A DNA stretch of 64,000 bases from Sphingomonas natans (lineage in GTDB: Bacteria; Pseudomonadota; Alphaproteobacteria; Sphingomonadales; Sphingomonadaceae). The stretch's first letter is position 1, and each line of letters starts with the position of its first letter. A program made the translations under genes and the position numbers. Where the stretch lies: positions 160,146 through 224,145 of the forward strand of contig NZ_JAUOTP010000010.1 in the NCBI RefSeq assembly GCF_030546695.1, read 5' to 3'. The notes under the pieces are model-generated. The model saw nothing but the letters and a program-made list of their open reading frames with translations. It searched no databases and was not told the DNA's origin. This document shows positions 50,901 through 58,733 of the stretch, piece by piece.

Positions 50901-51321
50901 CCGCATCCTGGTCGAGCGCAAGCCGGCCGGCCTCGCGCTCGTCGGCATCCCCCAGGCGTGGCTGTTCCAGATCGGCTTCGCCTTGATCTCGCCGCTGATC
51001 GATCTCGCGCTCGGTATCTCGATCGTGTCCACCTTCCTGCGCGTGCAGCAACATGGCTGGGCGCAGACGCAATCGGACGTGCTGCGCATGGGCGTCTACT
51101 GGATCGGCTTCACCGCGATCGACGCGATCTGCGGCTGGATCGCCTATCGGCTGGAAGGGCGCGAGAAGCGCTTCCCGCTGTTCCTGCTGCTCGCCCAGCG
51201 CTTCGTCTATCGCCAGATCATGTATTCGGTGGTGGTGCGCGCGGTGGCGGCGGCGATCCGGGGCCCGTGGGTCGGCTGGGGCAAGCTCGAACGATCGGGC
51301 CGGGTGACCTCATCGAGTTGA
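47953..51321 (+). CDS. GH18-NodB deacetylase-GT2 glycosyltransferase fusion
   Basis: This 1122-residue membrane protein joins three carbohydrate-active modules. After a transmembrane helix at about 19-42 comes a GH18-like domain (about 95-410) with the catalytic motif GVCFDIEELPE. A NodB polysaccharide deacetylase domain (about 465-680) has ALTFDDGPD and the metal site NHTYTHPN. Two membrane helices follow, and then a GT2 domain (about 750-1000) with VSVLIPAFNE, IDDGSTDGT, ALDADT, EDQDLTI and QRFRW, all catalytic motifs intact. Further membrane helices close the protein. The order suggests a synthase that exports a beta-linked N-acetylhexosamine polymer and trims and deacetylates it outside the membrane. 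That is inference; no other polysaccharide genes are adjacent. Confidence 0.9.
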   Translation: MEAPVFYDPSGKRRRWALRLLWAFIVIVALAAIGFAVTILNVPSPDPLKLGIERQQPRSLNAQVARIRRSVDKRVRGVQNWLPGAPKPGTVPRGRQTVVGFYVPWDDASRASLSAHIGEMDWLVPVLANVTGPNHDFAYKPDLRLRAVLQTSQHRPIILPLVQNVSDEQWDGAGMAALLHDPAQRARFLDRVAAMMRAENAGGVCFDIEELPERAQADYRTLLDEANKRFGALLVTAAVPVDDDSWNLKAYAKVADKLFLMAYDQHVPGGPAGPVAAQPWFVERIRRNIAAIGPDKAIVAIGSYAYDWPDGGTNADTMTDERAWLIAHDNNVVTHFDAASGNATFDYHDDDGTLRHVWMLDAASGWNQMLATKMAGAFGVALWRLGGEDPGIWDAFAALRRGNRPPGFGQVVSIGNTDVQGNGEVLRIAAVPTPGFRTATADDKGLIRDEHYSAYPTPYVVARTGYKSKQIALTFDDGPDAVWTPQILDILEAKKVPATFFVVGENALAHPFLLDRILAGGSEIGNHTYTHPNLALVSQRGTRIELNTTQRLLEAYTGRSMRLFRAPYFGDAEPTTVDELGPALLAQKQGYAIVGLHADSEDWTRPGVQAIIDNTIEAVESGEDEAKNGDPNKSANVVLLHDSGGDRAQTVAALPAIIDGLRARGYTLVPVSQLAGLTRAQVNPTISGSDLIAVRFDVAIFLVLAGLNATLKFLFFVAIFVGTFRAILLAFLAVRSNAKANRPVPPEIDPERFVSVLIPAFNEARVIEASVRRVLESEQIGLEVIVIDDGSTDGTSAIVEAAFAGDPRVRLLTLANGGKARALNRGLELATGEIIVALDADTQFEPLTMARLSRWFADPALGAVAGNAKVGNRINIVTRWQAVEYVTAQNLERRALSRFDAITVVPGAVGAWRRSALDSVGGYPHDTLAEDQDLTIAIQRHGWHVRYDIDAVAWTEAPESFGALAKQRFRWAFGTLQCLWKHRRILVERKPAGLALVGIPQAWLFQIGFALISPLIDLALGISIVSTFLRVQQHGWAQTQSDVLRMGVYWIGFTAIDAICGWIAYRLEGREKRFPLFLLLAQRFVYRQIMYSVVVRAVAAAIRGPWVGWGKLERSGRVTSSS

Positions 51322-51433
51322 GGCGACGGAAATCCGCCGCGCGATCATGGTTAAATCGCCGGTAACCGCCAGTTTTTACCCGCCGGTAAGGCTCCGCGCG
51401 CCATATGGTCTCGACCACAAGGAGGGTCGAGTA

Positions 51434-51697
51434 ATGGCGCAGCGCAAATACAAGACGGAATGGACCGAGCAGCAGGGCAACGCGCCCGTGGCCGCCGCGC
51501 GCGATGGCGCGATGTCCGTCCAGTCGCCCGCGCGCCTGCTCCAGCAGATGCTCGACGAGCGCAACGCGCAGCTGCTCGAGCCGCAGGTCGATCGCTGGTC
51601 GCAGCGCCGCGCGGTGGCCTTCATGGCGGCGAGCGCCAGCGCCTTGTGGCTCGCCATCCTGGCGGCGGGCACGCAGATCGCGAAGTTCGTCGCCTGA
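51434..51697 (+). CDS. Small C-terminally anchored membrane protein
   Basis: The 87-residue protein has a soluble, glutamine-rich N-terminal part (MAQRKYKTEWTEQQGN, ARLLQQMLDERNAQLLE). One transmembrane helix follows near the end (AFMAASASALWLAILAAGTQ). GGAGG lies 8-13 bases upstream of the ATG. No family is recognised. It is convergent with the M16 peptidase gene and separated from it by a shared hairpin terminator. Confidence 0.65.
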   Translation: MAQRKYKTEWTEQQGNAPVAAARDGAMSVQSPARLLQQMLDERNAQLLEPQVDRWSQRRAVAFMAASASALWLAILAAGTQIAKFVA

Positions 51698-51704
51698 GGC
51701 GCGC

Positions 51705-51731
51705 CGTCACCCGGCGAAAGCCGGGGTGACG
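51705..51731. terminator. Bidirectional hairpin between convergent genes
   Basis: CGTCACCCGGC and GCCGGGGTGACG pair with one bulge around GAAA. It sits between the stops of a plus-strand and a minus-strand gene and can serve both. T-rich flanks are short. Confidence 0.65.
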
Positions 51732-51732
51732 A

Positions 51733-54537
51733 TCATTTCAGACCGACCGACCCCGGATCGACCGTATCGGCGGCGATCCTTTCCATGAGGATGCCTTTCG
51801 CCGCGAGCCCCGCGGCGAATGTCTTCGCGTCGCCGACCACGGCGAGGCTCGCGGCGGCGGGATCCAGATGGGCAGCCGCCGCAGCCCTGAGCGCGGCGGG
51901 CGTCACCGCCTCGATCCGGCCGGCATAGAGACCCATTTCGGCAAGCGGGACATCTTCCGCGATCAGCCCGGCCGCCGCGCCCGCGAGCCCGTCGGTCGTC
52001 TCGATCCCCTCGCCGAAACCGCCGATGAGCGTCGCCTTGCGCGCGGCGAGCTCGGCCTGCGGCACCTCCTCGCGGCCGAGCCGAGTCATCTCGTCGCGCA
52101 TCAGACCGATCACCTCGGGCACCGACGCATTCTTGGTCTGGGTGCTCGCCGCGAACGGACCCGGCATGCGTCCGGCGGCGAGCCGGCTGCCCGCGCCATA
52201 AGCGAGCCCGCGCCGGATGCGGACCTCGAGATTGAGCCGCGACGAATAGCCCCCGCCCAGCACCGCATTGGCGACGAGCAACGGATAATAAGCGCGATCG
52301 GTGCGCGTCAGCGTCGGCCGGACCAAAGTCACCGCCGCCTGCGGCACGCCCGGCATGTCGAGAAGAATCGCGCGCGGCTTGGGCAGAGCCGCCGACGCGA
52401 GCGATGCGGCGGGCATGGTCGGCGCGGTCCAGTCGCCGAACAGGCTCTGCGCGAGCGCACGCCCGGCAGCGGGCGTCACGTCGCCTGCGAGCACGAGCGT
52501 GGCGGAGGCTGGCGACCAGATCGCGCGATAGCCCGCGGTCATGTCGGCGCGGGTGAGCGCGGCGAGCGTCTTCGGCGTTCCCGCCTCGGGCTTGCCGTAA
52601 GGCGCCGCGCCGAAGGCGGCGCGCGTCGCGACGAGGCTGGCGAGCGTCGCCGGGCGCTTCATCGCGACCGTGAGATCGTCAAGCGCCTCGCTGCGCGCGC
52701 GATCCAGCTCATCGGCGGCGAAGACCGGGTTGCGCGCGGCATCGGCGAGGATCGCCATCGCCGGCTGGAGCCGATCGCTGCGCGCGGTCATCGATACGGT
52801 GGCGGCATCGCGCGACGCATCGGCCGAGATCGAGGCGCCGAGCGACTCGATCGCATCGGCGAATTGCGTCGCACTGCGCGTCGGCGTGCCCTTGGTCATC
52901 AGATCGGCGACGAGCTCGGCGCGGCCGAGCCTGGCCTCCGGATCCTCGGCCGAGCCGTGCGGCGAGACGAGCAAGGCGGTGACGATCGGCAGATCGTGCC
53001 GCTCGAGCACGACGATGCGCAGGCCGTTGGCCAGCTTCTGCTCGCTCGCGACGGGGACCGCGGGCGACACTGCAGCACCCGGCGCAGGGGGTGCTGCGCG
53101 CTCGGTGGCGCCGAGCGCGGTGACGATCGGCACGTTTGCGGGCGTCGCGAGCGGCGCGGTCACGACACCGGACGCAAGCGCGATCGGATCGCGGTCCGTC
53201 GCCCCTTTGGCCGGAGCGCCGTAACGGATCGCGACCGCGCGATCGTCGGGCAGCAGGCGCCGCGCGACGCGCTGGACGTCGGCCGCGGTCACGGCCTGGA
53301 TCGCGGCGAGCCGGCGATCGGCCGCATTCGGATCGCCCTCGATGATCACGCCTTCGGCAACGAGCGAGGCGCGCCCCTCGGCGGTCTCGCGCTCGCGCAG
53401 CGCCGAGGTGACGACGAGGTTCTTGACCCGATCGAGCTCCGCGGCGCTCACCGGCCGATCGCGCAGCAGGGCGATCTCGCGCCGCAGCCCTGCCTCGACC
53501 ATATCCGCATTCTTGCCGCCGGCGACGATCGCATAAGCGGTGAAGAGCCCCGGCCCCTTCTTGAAATCGGTCTCGACATCGGCCTCGCTCGCGACGCGAT
53601 CGCGATAGACGAGCGATTGGTACAGACGCGAGCTTTCGCCGCCCGAGAGCAGCCCGTCGATCATGTTCGCCGCGGCATGATCGGCATCGCTGCTCGGCGG
53701 AAGCAGCCAGGACAAGGTGACCGCCGGCAGGGGCGTGTTCGCCGCGGTCACCGTGAAGCGCGCGGGCGCGGTGCGGGCGGGTTCGGCGACGGCGACGCGC
53801 GGGATCGGCCGATCGGGCCGCTTGATGACGCCGAGATAGCGATCGACCCACTGGTTCAGCTTGGCCGGATCGAAATTGCCCGAGACGACGAGCACGGCAT
53901 TGTCGGGCCGATAATAAGTCGCGTGGAAGGCGCGGACATCCTCGACGCTCGCCGAATCGAGATCGGCGATGCTGCCGATGCCGGGCCGCGCATAAGGATG
54001 GACGCGATAATTGGCGGTCGGCAGATCGTGGCCGAACAGCTGGCCATAAGGCCGCGCGAGCCCGCTGCGCAGCTCCTCCTCGACGACGAGGCGCTCGGCA
54101 GCGAAGGTCGGCTGGTCGATGACGAGCCCGCCGAGCCGCTCGCCCTCGGCCCAGATCAGCCGCTCCAGATGGTTGGCGGGCGCGGTCTCGTGATATTCGG
54201 TATAATCGTCGTCGGTGGAGGCATTGTTGGCGCCGCCGACATCCTCGGTCAGCCGATCGAGCATCTCCGACGGCATATTGCGCGTCGCCTTGAACATCAG
54301 ATGCTCGAAGAGATGCGCGAAGCCGGAGCGGCCGCGCGGATCGTCCTTGGATCCGACATCGTACCAGATCTGCACCGAGACGGTCGTCCCCGTCTTGTCG
54401 GGCATCGCATAGACGCGCAGCCCGTTGGGAAGCGTGCGCGCGGTGAAGGCGAGCGGCGGCACCGCGACCGGGGCGGCGGTGACGGGGCTCATCGCCGTGG
54501 CGGCGAGGAGGACGGCGGGCAGGAGAAAGAAGCGCAT
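51733..54537 (-). CDS. M16-family zinc peptidase, two-domain
   Basis: The 934-residue exported protein has a signal peptide (MRFFLLPAVLLAATAMSPVTA). The inverted zinc motif HxxEH appears as HLFEHLMF near residue 80, with the distal Glu in RLIWAEGERLGGL. The second M16 domain (from about residue 470, RIVVLERHDLPIVTALL) lacks the zinc motif, as expected for the non-catalytic partner half. It is a periplasmic or membrane-associated processing protease of the pitrilysin/PqqL type; the substrate is unknown. The ATG at 54537 is chosen over 54606 because the signal peptide begins there. It is 44 bases downstream of the membrane-protein gene. Confidence 0.92.
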   Translation of the reverse strand: MRFFLLPAVLLAATAMSPVTAAPVAVPPLAFTARTLPNGLRVYAMPDKTGTTVSVQIWYDVGSKDDPRGRSGFAHLFEHLMFKATRNMPSEMLDRLTEDVGGANNASTDDDYTEYHETAPANHLERLIWAEGERLGGLVIDQPTFAAERLVVEEELRSGLARPYGQLFGHDLPTANYRVHPYARPGIGSIADLDSASVEDVRAFHATYYRPDNAVLVVSGNFDPAKLNQWVDRYLGVIKRPDRPIPRVAVAEPARTAPARFTVTAANTPLPAVTLSWLLPPSSDADHAAANMIDGLLSGGESSRLYQSLVYRDRVASEADVETDFKKGPGLFTAYAIVAGGKNADMVEAGLRREIALLRDRPVSAAELDRVKNLVVTSALRERETAEGRASLVAEGVIIEGDPNAADRRLAAIQAVTAADVQRVARRLLPDDRAVAIRYGAPAKGATDRDPIALASGVVTAPLATPANVPIVTALGATERAAPPAPGAAVSPAVPVASEQKLANGLRIVVLERHDLPIVTALLVSPHGSAEDPEARLGRAELVADLMTKGTPTRSATQFADAIESLGASISADASRDAATVSMTARSDRLQPAMAILADAARNPVFAADELDRARSEALDDLTVAMKRPATLASLVATRAAFGAAPYGKPEAGTPKTLAALTRADMTAGYRAIWSPASATLVLAGDVTPAAGRALAQSLFGDWTAPTMPAASLASAALPKPRAILLDMPGVPQAAVTLVRPTLTRTDRAYYPLLVANAVLGGGYSSRLNLEVRIRRGLAYGAGSRLAAGRMPGPFAASTQTKNASVPEVIGLMRDEMTRLGREEVPQAELAARKATLIGGFGEGIETTDGLAGAAAGLIAEDVPLAEMGLYAGRIEAVTPAALRAAAAAHLDPAAASLAVVGDAKTFAAGLAAKGILMERIAADTVDPGSVGLK

Positions 54538-54581
54538 GGGGATTCGTCTAGCAGATCGCGATGAACCGCACCGGGCCAGGA

Positions 54582-56201
54582 TCACCGCAACCCCGGAACC
54601 GCGCACGTCCGTCGCGCCCCGTCCGCGATCCGGTAGAGCCGCGCGAAGCCGCCGTCCGCGACAGGCGCGATCCGGCCGCCGAACGTGCGCAGCAGACCTG
54701 CGCGATTCGGCAGGTCGGCGTTGAGCACGAGCACGAAATCGAAGCAGGGCCAGTTCATCAGATAGGGATAAAACGTCGCATCGGGCGAGGTCGGCGTGAG
54801 CGCACCGAGCCGATCGACCGTCGCGAGCGTGCCCTCGCGCACGGCGATGCGATCATAAGGCGGTCTGACCGAAACCACCTGTTTGCCGGCATAAGCGAAG
54901 AGCGTCGGCAAGAAGGCATGGCGCCCGGGCACGGCGAGCAGCGGCAGGTGCAGATAGGTGGGCAGGGGTCCGAGAGCGCGGCCGATCGGCAGGCCGGTAT
55001 AGGGAACCAGCTGCGGCTGTTGATCCAGCGGCAGGATCCGCGCGCCCTGTGGCACCTGCGCGAGCATGGCAGCGACCGATGCCGCGTCGCTTTGCCGCGC
55101 GATCCAGACGCGGCCGATATCCGCCGTCCTGAGCGCGACCGCCGCCAGCGCCAGCGCGGCGCCCCCCGACGTGGCGCGTCGCCCCCAGCCGACGCCGGGC
55201 AGCACCGCCGCGATCCAGGTAAGCCACGCCATTTCGGCCAAGCGCAGCATCAACTGCCCCGTATCGAAAGCGATCTGCGGCACGACGAGCGTCCCCCCGG
55301 CCAGCAGAGCCGCGGCGATTGCGAGGCCCGCATGGACGCGCAGCGCATCGCTCGCCCGCGCGATCAGGATCGTACCCCAGAGCAGGGCGACCAGAACGGT
55401 GCCGATCGACCCACCATAGCCCTGCATCGGTGAGAACAAGGCTTCGATGCGAAACGGCCAGGGCAGCCACGTCGGCGCGGCCGACGCGCCGCCGGGATGT
55501 CGCGCGACCAGCCAGAACAGGATCACCACCGCTATTGCGGGGAGCACGGCGCGAATCGCGCGCCCGACCGGGATCAGCAGCGATCTTGCGCGAAACCGAT
55601 CCGGAAGATCGGGCCCGAGCGCCAACCCGCCTAGCAGGGCCGCATGAAACCCCAAGCCGAAGGGGTGCGTCACCAGTAGCAGGATCGCCCAGCCGATACG
55701 GAAGGCGATGCGGCCGGGCGCGCCGGTCAGACGCGCATCGATCGCCGCACCGATCAAGGCAAGCCCGCAGCCGATCTGGAAATTGAGGAAGCCCAGCAGC
55801 AGCGGCGCGCCCCAGGCGGGGAGCAAGGCGAAGAGATGCCACCAGCTCCATCGCCTGAACGCAGCGCGCCCCAGCATCGCCGCGCCGATCGCGGGCAGCA
55901 GCAGCGCCGCGATCAGCAGCGCCGGCCCGAGCAGCCCGATGGGAACGACGCGGCCGATGGTGATCGCGATCAGATCGATCAGGATGTTGGTGCCGCTCGC
56001 GCTCCAGTCGATCGCGTAAATGGCCGGAAACGACGCCTCGCTGGCGCCGCCCGCGAGCAGCCAGAGCCGCGCGAGATGGTTGGGATAATCCAGCACGAGC
56101 GGCATCGGCACGGCGAGGATCGGGATCGCGGCAATCGCGCAGGCGGCGGCAAGCGCGCACAGCCAGCCTGTCCCCCGTTCGTCCTCAGCCTGCCGAAGCA
56201 T
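54582..56201 (-). CDS. Multi-pass membrane protein, function unknown
   Basis: The 539-residue product has about ten hydrophobic segments in its first 380 residues, then a soluble C-terminal domain of about 150 residues (LPLDQQPQLVPYTGLPIG, DFVLVLNADLPNRAGLL). The DYPNHLARLWLL motif after the first helix and the late soluble domain recall GT-C-like glycosyltransferases of the inner membrane, but no diagnostic motif is clear. The frame is open upstream to 56255. The first residues from either start are encoded by a degraded family A repeat, so the native N terminus may have been replaced or extended. Confidence 0.65.
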   Translation of the reverse strand: MLRQAEDERGTGWLCALAAACAIAAIPILAVPMPLVLDYPNHLARLWLLAGGASEASFPAIYAIDWSASGTNILIDLIAITIGRVVPIGLLGPALLIAALLLPAIGAAMLGRAAFRRWSWWHLFALLPAWGAPLLLGFLNFQIGCGLALIGAAIDARLTGAPGRIAFRIGWAILLLVTHPFGLGFHAALLGGLALGPDLPDRFRARSLLIPVGRAIRAVLPAIAVVILFWLVARHPGGASAAPTWLPWPFRIEALFSPMQGYGGSIGTVLVALLWGTILIARASDALRVHAGLAIAAALLAGGTLVVPQIAFDTGQLMLRLAEMAWLTWIAAVLPGVGWGRRATSGGAALALAAVALRTADIGRVWIARQSDAASVAAMLAQVPQGARILPLDQQPQLVPYTGLPIGRALGPLPTYLHLPLLAVPGRHAFLPTLFAYAGKQVVSVRPPYDRIAVREGTLATVDRLGALTPTSPDATFYPYLMNWPCFDFVLVLNADLPNRAGLLRTFGGRIAPVADGGFARLYRIADGARRTCAVPGLR

Positions 56202-56255
56202 CGCCTTCCCCCTGCGACGAGGTTTAAGGACGGGCTGCGCTTCGACAAGCTCCAC
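56171..56255. repeat. Degraded family A palindromic repeat at the 5' end of a membrane-protein gene
   Basis: CGTTCGTCCTCAGCCTGCCG at the left and GCTTCGACAAGCTC at the right are mutated versions of the family A ends. It overlaps the first codons of the minus-strand gene. Confidence 0.55.
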
Positions 56256-56302
56256 GCGGCCGGTTTCGCGTCATTTCGCGGGACCGGACCATTGTCTCAA
56301 AC

Positions 56303-56341
56303 GAAAAAGGGCGCTCACCGGCCAAGCCGGGAGCGCCCTTC
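56303..56341 (-). terminator. Rho-independent terminator after a PEP-CTERM gene
   Basis: On the minus strand GGGCGCTC-CCGGC and CCGG-TGAGCGCCC form a GC-rich stem, followed by TTTTTCG. It is 21 bases beyond the stop of the PEP-CTERM gene. Confidence 0.85.
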
Positions 56342-56361
56342 TCGTCGTCTGGCAATCGCTA

Positions 56362-56952
56362 TCAGGCGAAGCGGACGCCGACCTTGCGACGGCGCATCGC
56401 CGCGCCGAGCAGGCCGAAGCCGCCGACCATCATCGCCCAGGTGGCGGGCTCGGGCACGGCGGCGAGGGGGCCGACGTTGATCGTCAGCGTGTCGTTCGCC
56501 GAGCTTGAGCTGAAGACATACGAGCCTGCCGTAAGATGGAGGCCGGCGATCGTCTGATTGAGGAACGTCGCCGTCCCGGCCAGCTGCGTACCCGAAATAT
56601 AGTTTACGGGCACGTTGATGCCGTTCAGCCCATAGTTCAACCCGAACGCGTCGCCGGTGGCCGCCGAGGCGGACGTGAAGTTCGCGAACGTGCCAAGCGC
56701 CTTGCCGGTCAATCCGGTGAAGATGCTGATCGGCGCGGAAACGCCGACGTTCAGGCTGTAGGACGGGTTGACTCCGGGGCTGCTCTGGAAAGGCTGGCTA
56801 GGGCTGTACTGGGTAAGCCCGGCCGTGTTGAACGAACCCGATCCGGTGAAAATGACCGACGTGCCGACCTGGGCGACGTTGATGACGAGGGCCGCCTGCG
56901 CCGAGGCCGGCAGAACAACGGCGGCCAGAGCCGCCGCAAAGAAACGCTTCAT
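56362..56952 (-). CDS. PEPxxWA-CTERM sorted secreted protein
   Basis: The 196-residue protein has a signal peptide (MKRFFAAALAAVVLPASAQA) and a Ser/Thr/Gly/Asn-rich beta domain without enzyme motifs (VIFTGSGSFNTAGL, SVSAPISIFTGLTG-like segments). It ends with the sorting signal VPEPATWAMMVGGFGLLG followed by AMRRRK. It is expected to be handled by an exosortase and anchored or shed at the cell surface. A CtrA-like site lies 43-59 bases upstream and a strong terminator follows, so it is monocistronic. Confidence 0.87.
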   Translation of the reverse strand: MKRFFAAALAAVVLPASAQAALVINVAQVGTSVIFTGSGSFNTAGLTQYSPSQPFQSSPGVNPSYSLNVGVSAPISIFTGLTGKALGTFANFTSASAATGDAFGLNYGLNGINVPVNYISGTQLAGTATFLNQTIAGLHLTAGSYVFSSSSANDTLTINVGPLAAVPEPATWAMMVGGFGLLGAAMRRRKVGVRFA

Positions 56953-56994
56953 GCTGATGTCCCCTTCCCGCGCTCCCTGCGCGGATATGCGCCG

Positions 56995-57011
56995 TTAACC
57001 GATCGCTAACC
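56995..57011. promoter_or_regulatory. CtrA-like site upstream of a PEP-CTERM gene
   Basis: TTAACC-GATCG-CTAACC is a near match to the CtrA consensus TTAA-N7-TTAA, with one base off in the second half. It is placed 43 bases before the ATG at 56952. CtrA itself is not in the window. Confidence 0.35.
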
Positions 57012-57093
57012 ATTGTGTAAATGGATGAAAAGTTGCAGTTTTCTTACGCGCGATGGTGAAACGGCAGGGAAAGGCGTCATTGTCGCCCGAGGA

Positions 57094-58101
57094 TCAGATC
57101 AATCCCGCCAGCGGGCTCGAGGGATCGGCGTAGCGGCGGCGCTGCATCCGTCCGGCGCGATAGGCCAAGCGGCCCGCCTCGACCGCGGCCTTCATCGCCG
57201 CCGCCATCAGCAGCGGATCCTTCGCCTCGGCGATCGCGGTGTTCATCAGCACGCCATCGCAGCCGAGTTCCATCGCCTCGGCCGCCTCGGATGCGGTGCC
57301 GACGCCCGCATCGACGAGCACGGGCACGGTCGCATTTTCCACGATCAGCCGGATGGTCACGGGATTTTGGATGCCGAGACCCGATCCGATCAGCGATCCG
57401 AGCGGCATGATCGCGACCGCGCCCGCATTCTCCAGCCGCTTCGCCGCGATCGGATCGTCGGCGCAATAGACCATCGGCAGGAAGCCTTCCTTGGCGAGGA
57501 TCTCGGTCGCGCGCAGGGTCTCGATCATGTCGGGATAGAGCGTCCTCGCCTCGCCCAGCACCTCCAGCTTGACGAGATCCCAGCCACCCGCCTCGCGCGC
57601 CAGCCGCAGCGTGCGGATCGCGCTCTCGGCATCGAAGCAGCCGGCGGTGTTGGGCAGATAGGTGATGCGCTTGGGATCGATATAATCGGTCAGCATCGGC
57701 AAGTTCTTGTCGGCGATATTGACCCGCCGCACCGCGACCGTGACGATCTCCGCGCCCGAGGCGGCGACGGCGGCCGCATTCTGCGCGAAATCCTTGTATT
57801 TGCCCGTGCCCACGATCAGCCGCGAGCGGAAGGTCTTGCCGGCGACGCTCCACGTGTCCGCATCCACCGCCGGTGCGACATGGTCTCCCCCGCCCACGAA
57901 GTGCACGATCTCGAGCTCGTCACCGTCGTCGAGGACGACATCGGCCAGCGTCGAGCGCGGCACGATCTCGAGATTGCGCTCGACCGCGACCTTCGTCGGC
58001 TCAAGGCCGAGCTCGTTGGCGAGGCCCGCAATCGTCAGGCCGGCATTGACGCGGCGATGCTCGCCGTTGACGATGATGCTGATCGTACCGTCGCTGTGCA
58101 T
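57094..58101 (-). CDS. thiSG: Fused sulfur carrier ThiS and thiazole synthase ThiG
   Basis: One 335-residue frame joins ThiS to ThiG. Residues 1-72 are ThiS-like ([27 protein letters not shown], with the terminal Gly-Gly). From about residue 82 the ThiG TIM barrel runs: [51 protein letters not shown] with the Schiff-base lysine, and [20 protein letters not shown]. ThiG makes the thiazole phosphate of thiamine using sulfur delivered by ThiS thiocarboxylate. In the fusion the ThiS Gly-Gly is internal, so it cannot be activated unless cut. I believe such fusions are annotated in other alphaproteobacteria. No thi-box riboswitch is seen upstream. Confidence 0.92.
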   Translation of the reverse strand: MHSDGTISIIVNGEHRRVNAGLTIAGLANELGLEPTKVAVERNLEIVPRSTLADVVLDDGDELEIVHFVGGGDHVAPAVDADTWSVAGKTFRSRLIVGTGKYKDFAQNAAAVAASGAEIVTVAVRRVNIADKNLPMLTDYIDPKRITYLPNTAGCFDAESAIRTLRLAREAGGWDLVKLEVLGEARTLYPDMIETLRATEILAKEGFLPMVYCADDPIAAKRLENAGAVAIMPLGSLIGSGLGIQNPVTIRLIVENATVPVLVDAGVGTASEAAEAMELGCDGVLMNTAIAEAKDPLLMAAAMKAAVEAGRLAYRAGRMQRRRYADPSSPLAGLI

Positions 58102-58249
58102 GAGGTGCTGATGTCCCGCTGGAGAGAGCGCGACTTAGGCGCTCCGGCCCTTGCTTTCAAATGGCGCGGAGCCGCTGGCGACGCTCAATGCTGGACGGAT
58201 GCGGCAAGCTCTGACATTGCGCCCGGCCAAACGAGATGAGGTGGTCTTG

Positions 58250-58729
58250 ATGACCGATATTACGAGGACAGCGATGCAGGTGGATCCCGCGCTTGTCCGC
58301 CAGCTCGCCGAGCTGCTCGATGATACGCGCCTAACTGAGATCGAAGTGCAGGACGGCGATCGCCGGATCCGCGTCGTCCGCAACGTCGCGGTGCCTGCGC
58401 CTGCCGCGCCGAACCTGGCGCAAGCCGCCCCTGCGGCGTCGGCTGCCGCCGCGCCCGCACCGGTGGCCGCCGCGGCGGTGGCGCCGGCCGAAAATCCCGG
58501 CACGGTCCGCTCGCCGATGGTCGGCACCTGCTACATGGCGGCCTCGCCCGAGGCGAAGAACTTCATCGCCGTCGGCCAGCAGGTCGCCGCCGGCGACACG
58601 CTGCTGATCGTCGAGGCGATGAAGGTGATGAACCCGATCGTCGCACCCAAGGCGGGCACCGTGACCGCGATCCTGATCGATAACGGCCAGCCGGTCGAAT
58701 ATGATCAGCCGCTCGTCGTCGTCGAGTAA
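58250..58729 (+). CDS. accB: Biotin carboxyl carrier protein of acetyl-CoA carboxylase
   Basis: The 159-residue carrier has an N-terminal helical region ([18 protein letters not shown]), a flexible Ala/Pro linker (about 50-85), and a C-terminal biotinyl domain. The biotinylated lysine lies in [11 protein letters not shown]. It carries carboxybiotin between AccC and the carboxyltransferase in fatty-acid synthesis. The ATG at 58250 is the first good start; a GTG at 58241 is possible. Its stop is 4 bases before accC, as in the usual accBC operon. Confidence 0.96.
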   Translation: MTDITRTAMQVDPALVRQLAELLDDTRLTEIEVQDGDRRIRVVRNVAVPAPAAPNLAQAAPAASAAAAPAPVAAAAVAPAENPGTVRSPMVGTCYMAASPEAKNFIAVGQQVAAGDTLLIVEAMKVMNPIVAPKAGTVTAILIDNGQPVEYDQPLVVVE

Positions 58730-58733
58730 CGAC

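Noticed and set aside
47758..51072. A 1104-codon minus-strand frame opposite the GH18-NodB-GT2 gene
   Set aside because: All catalytic motifs are on the plus strand and the minus translation is typical antisense composition.
58102..58249. Thiamine (TPP) riboswitch upstream of thiSG
   Set aside because: The conserved CUGAGA and ACCUGAUCUGG-type segments are not present on the minus strand.
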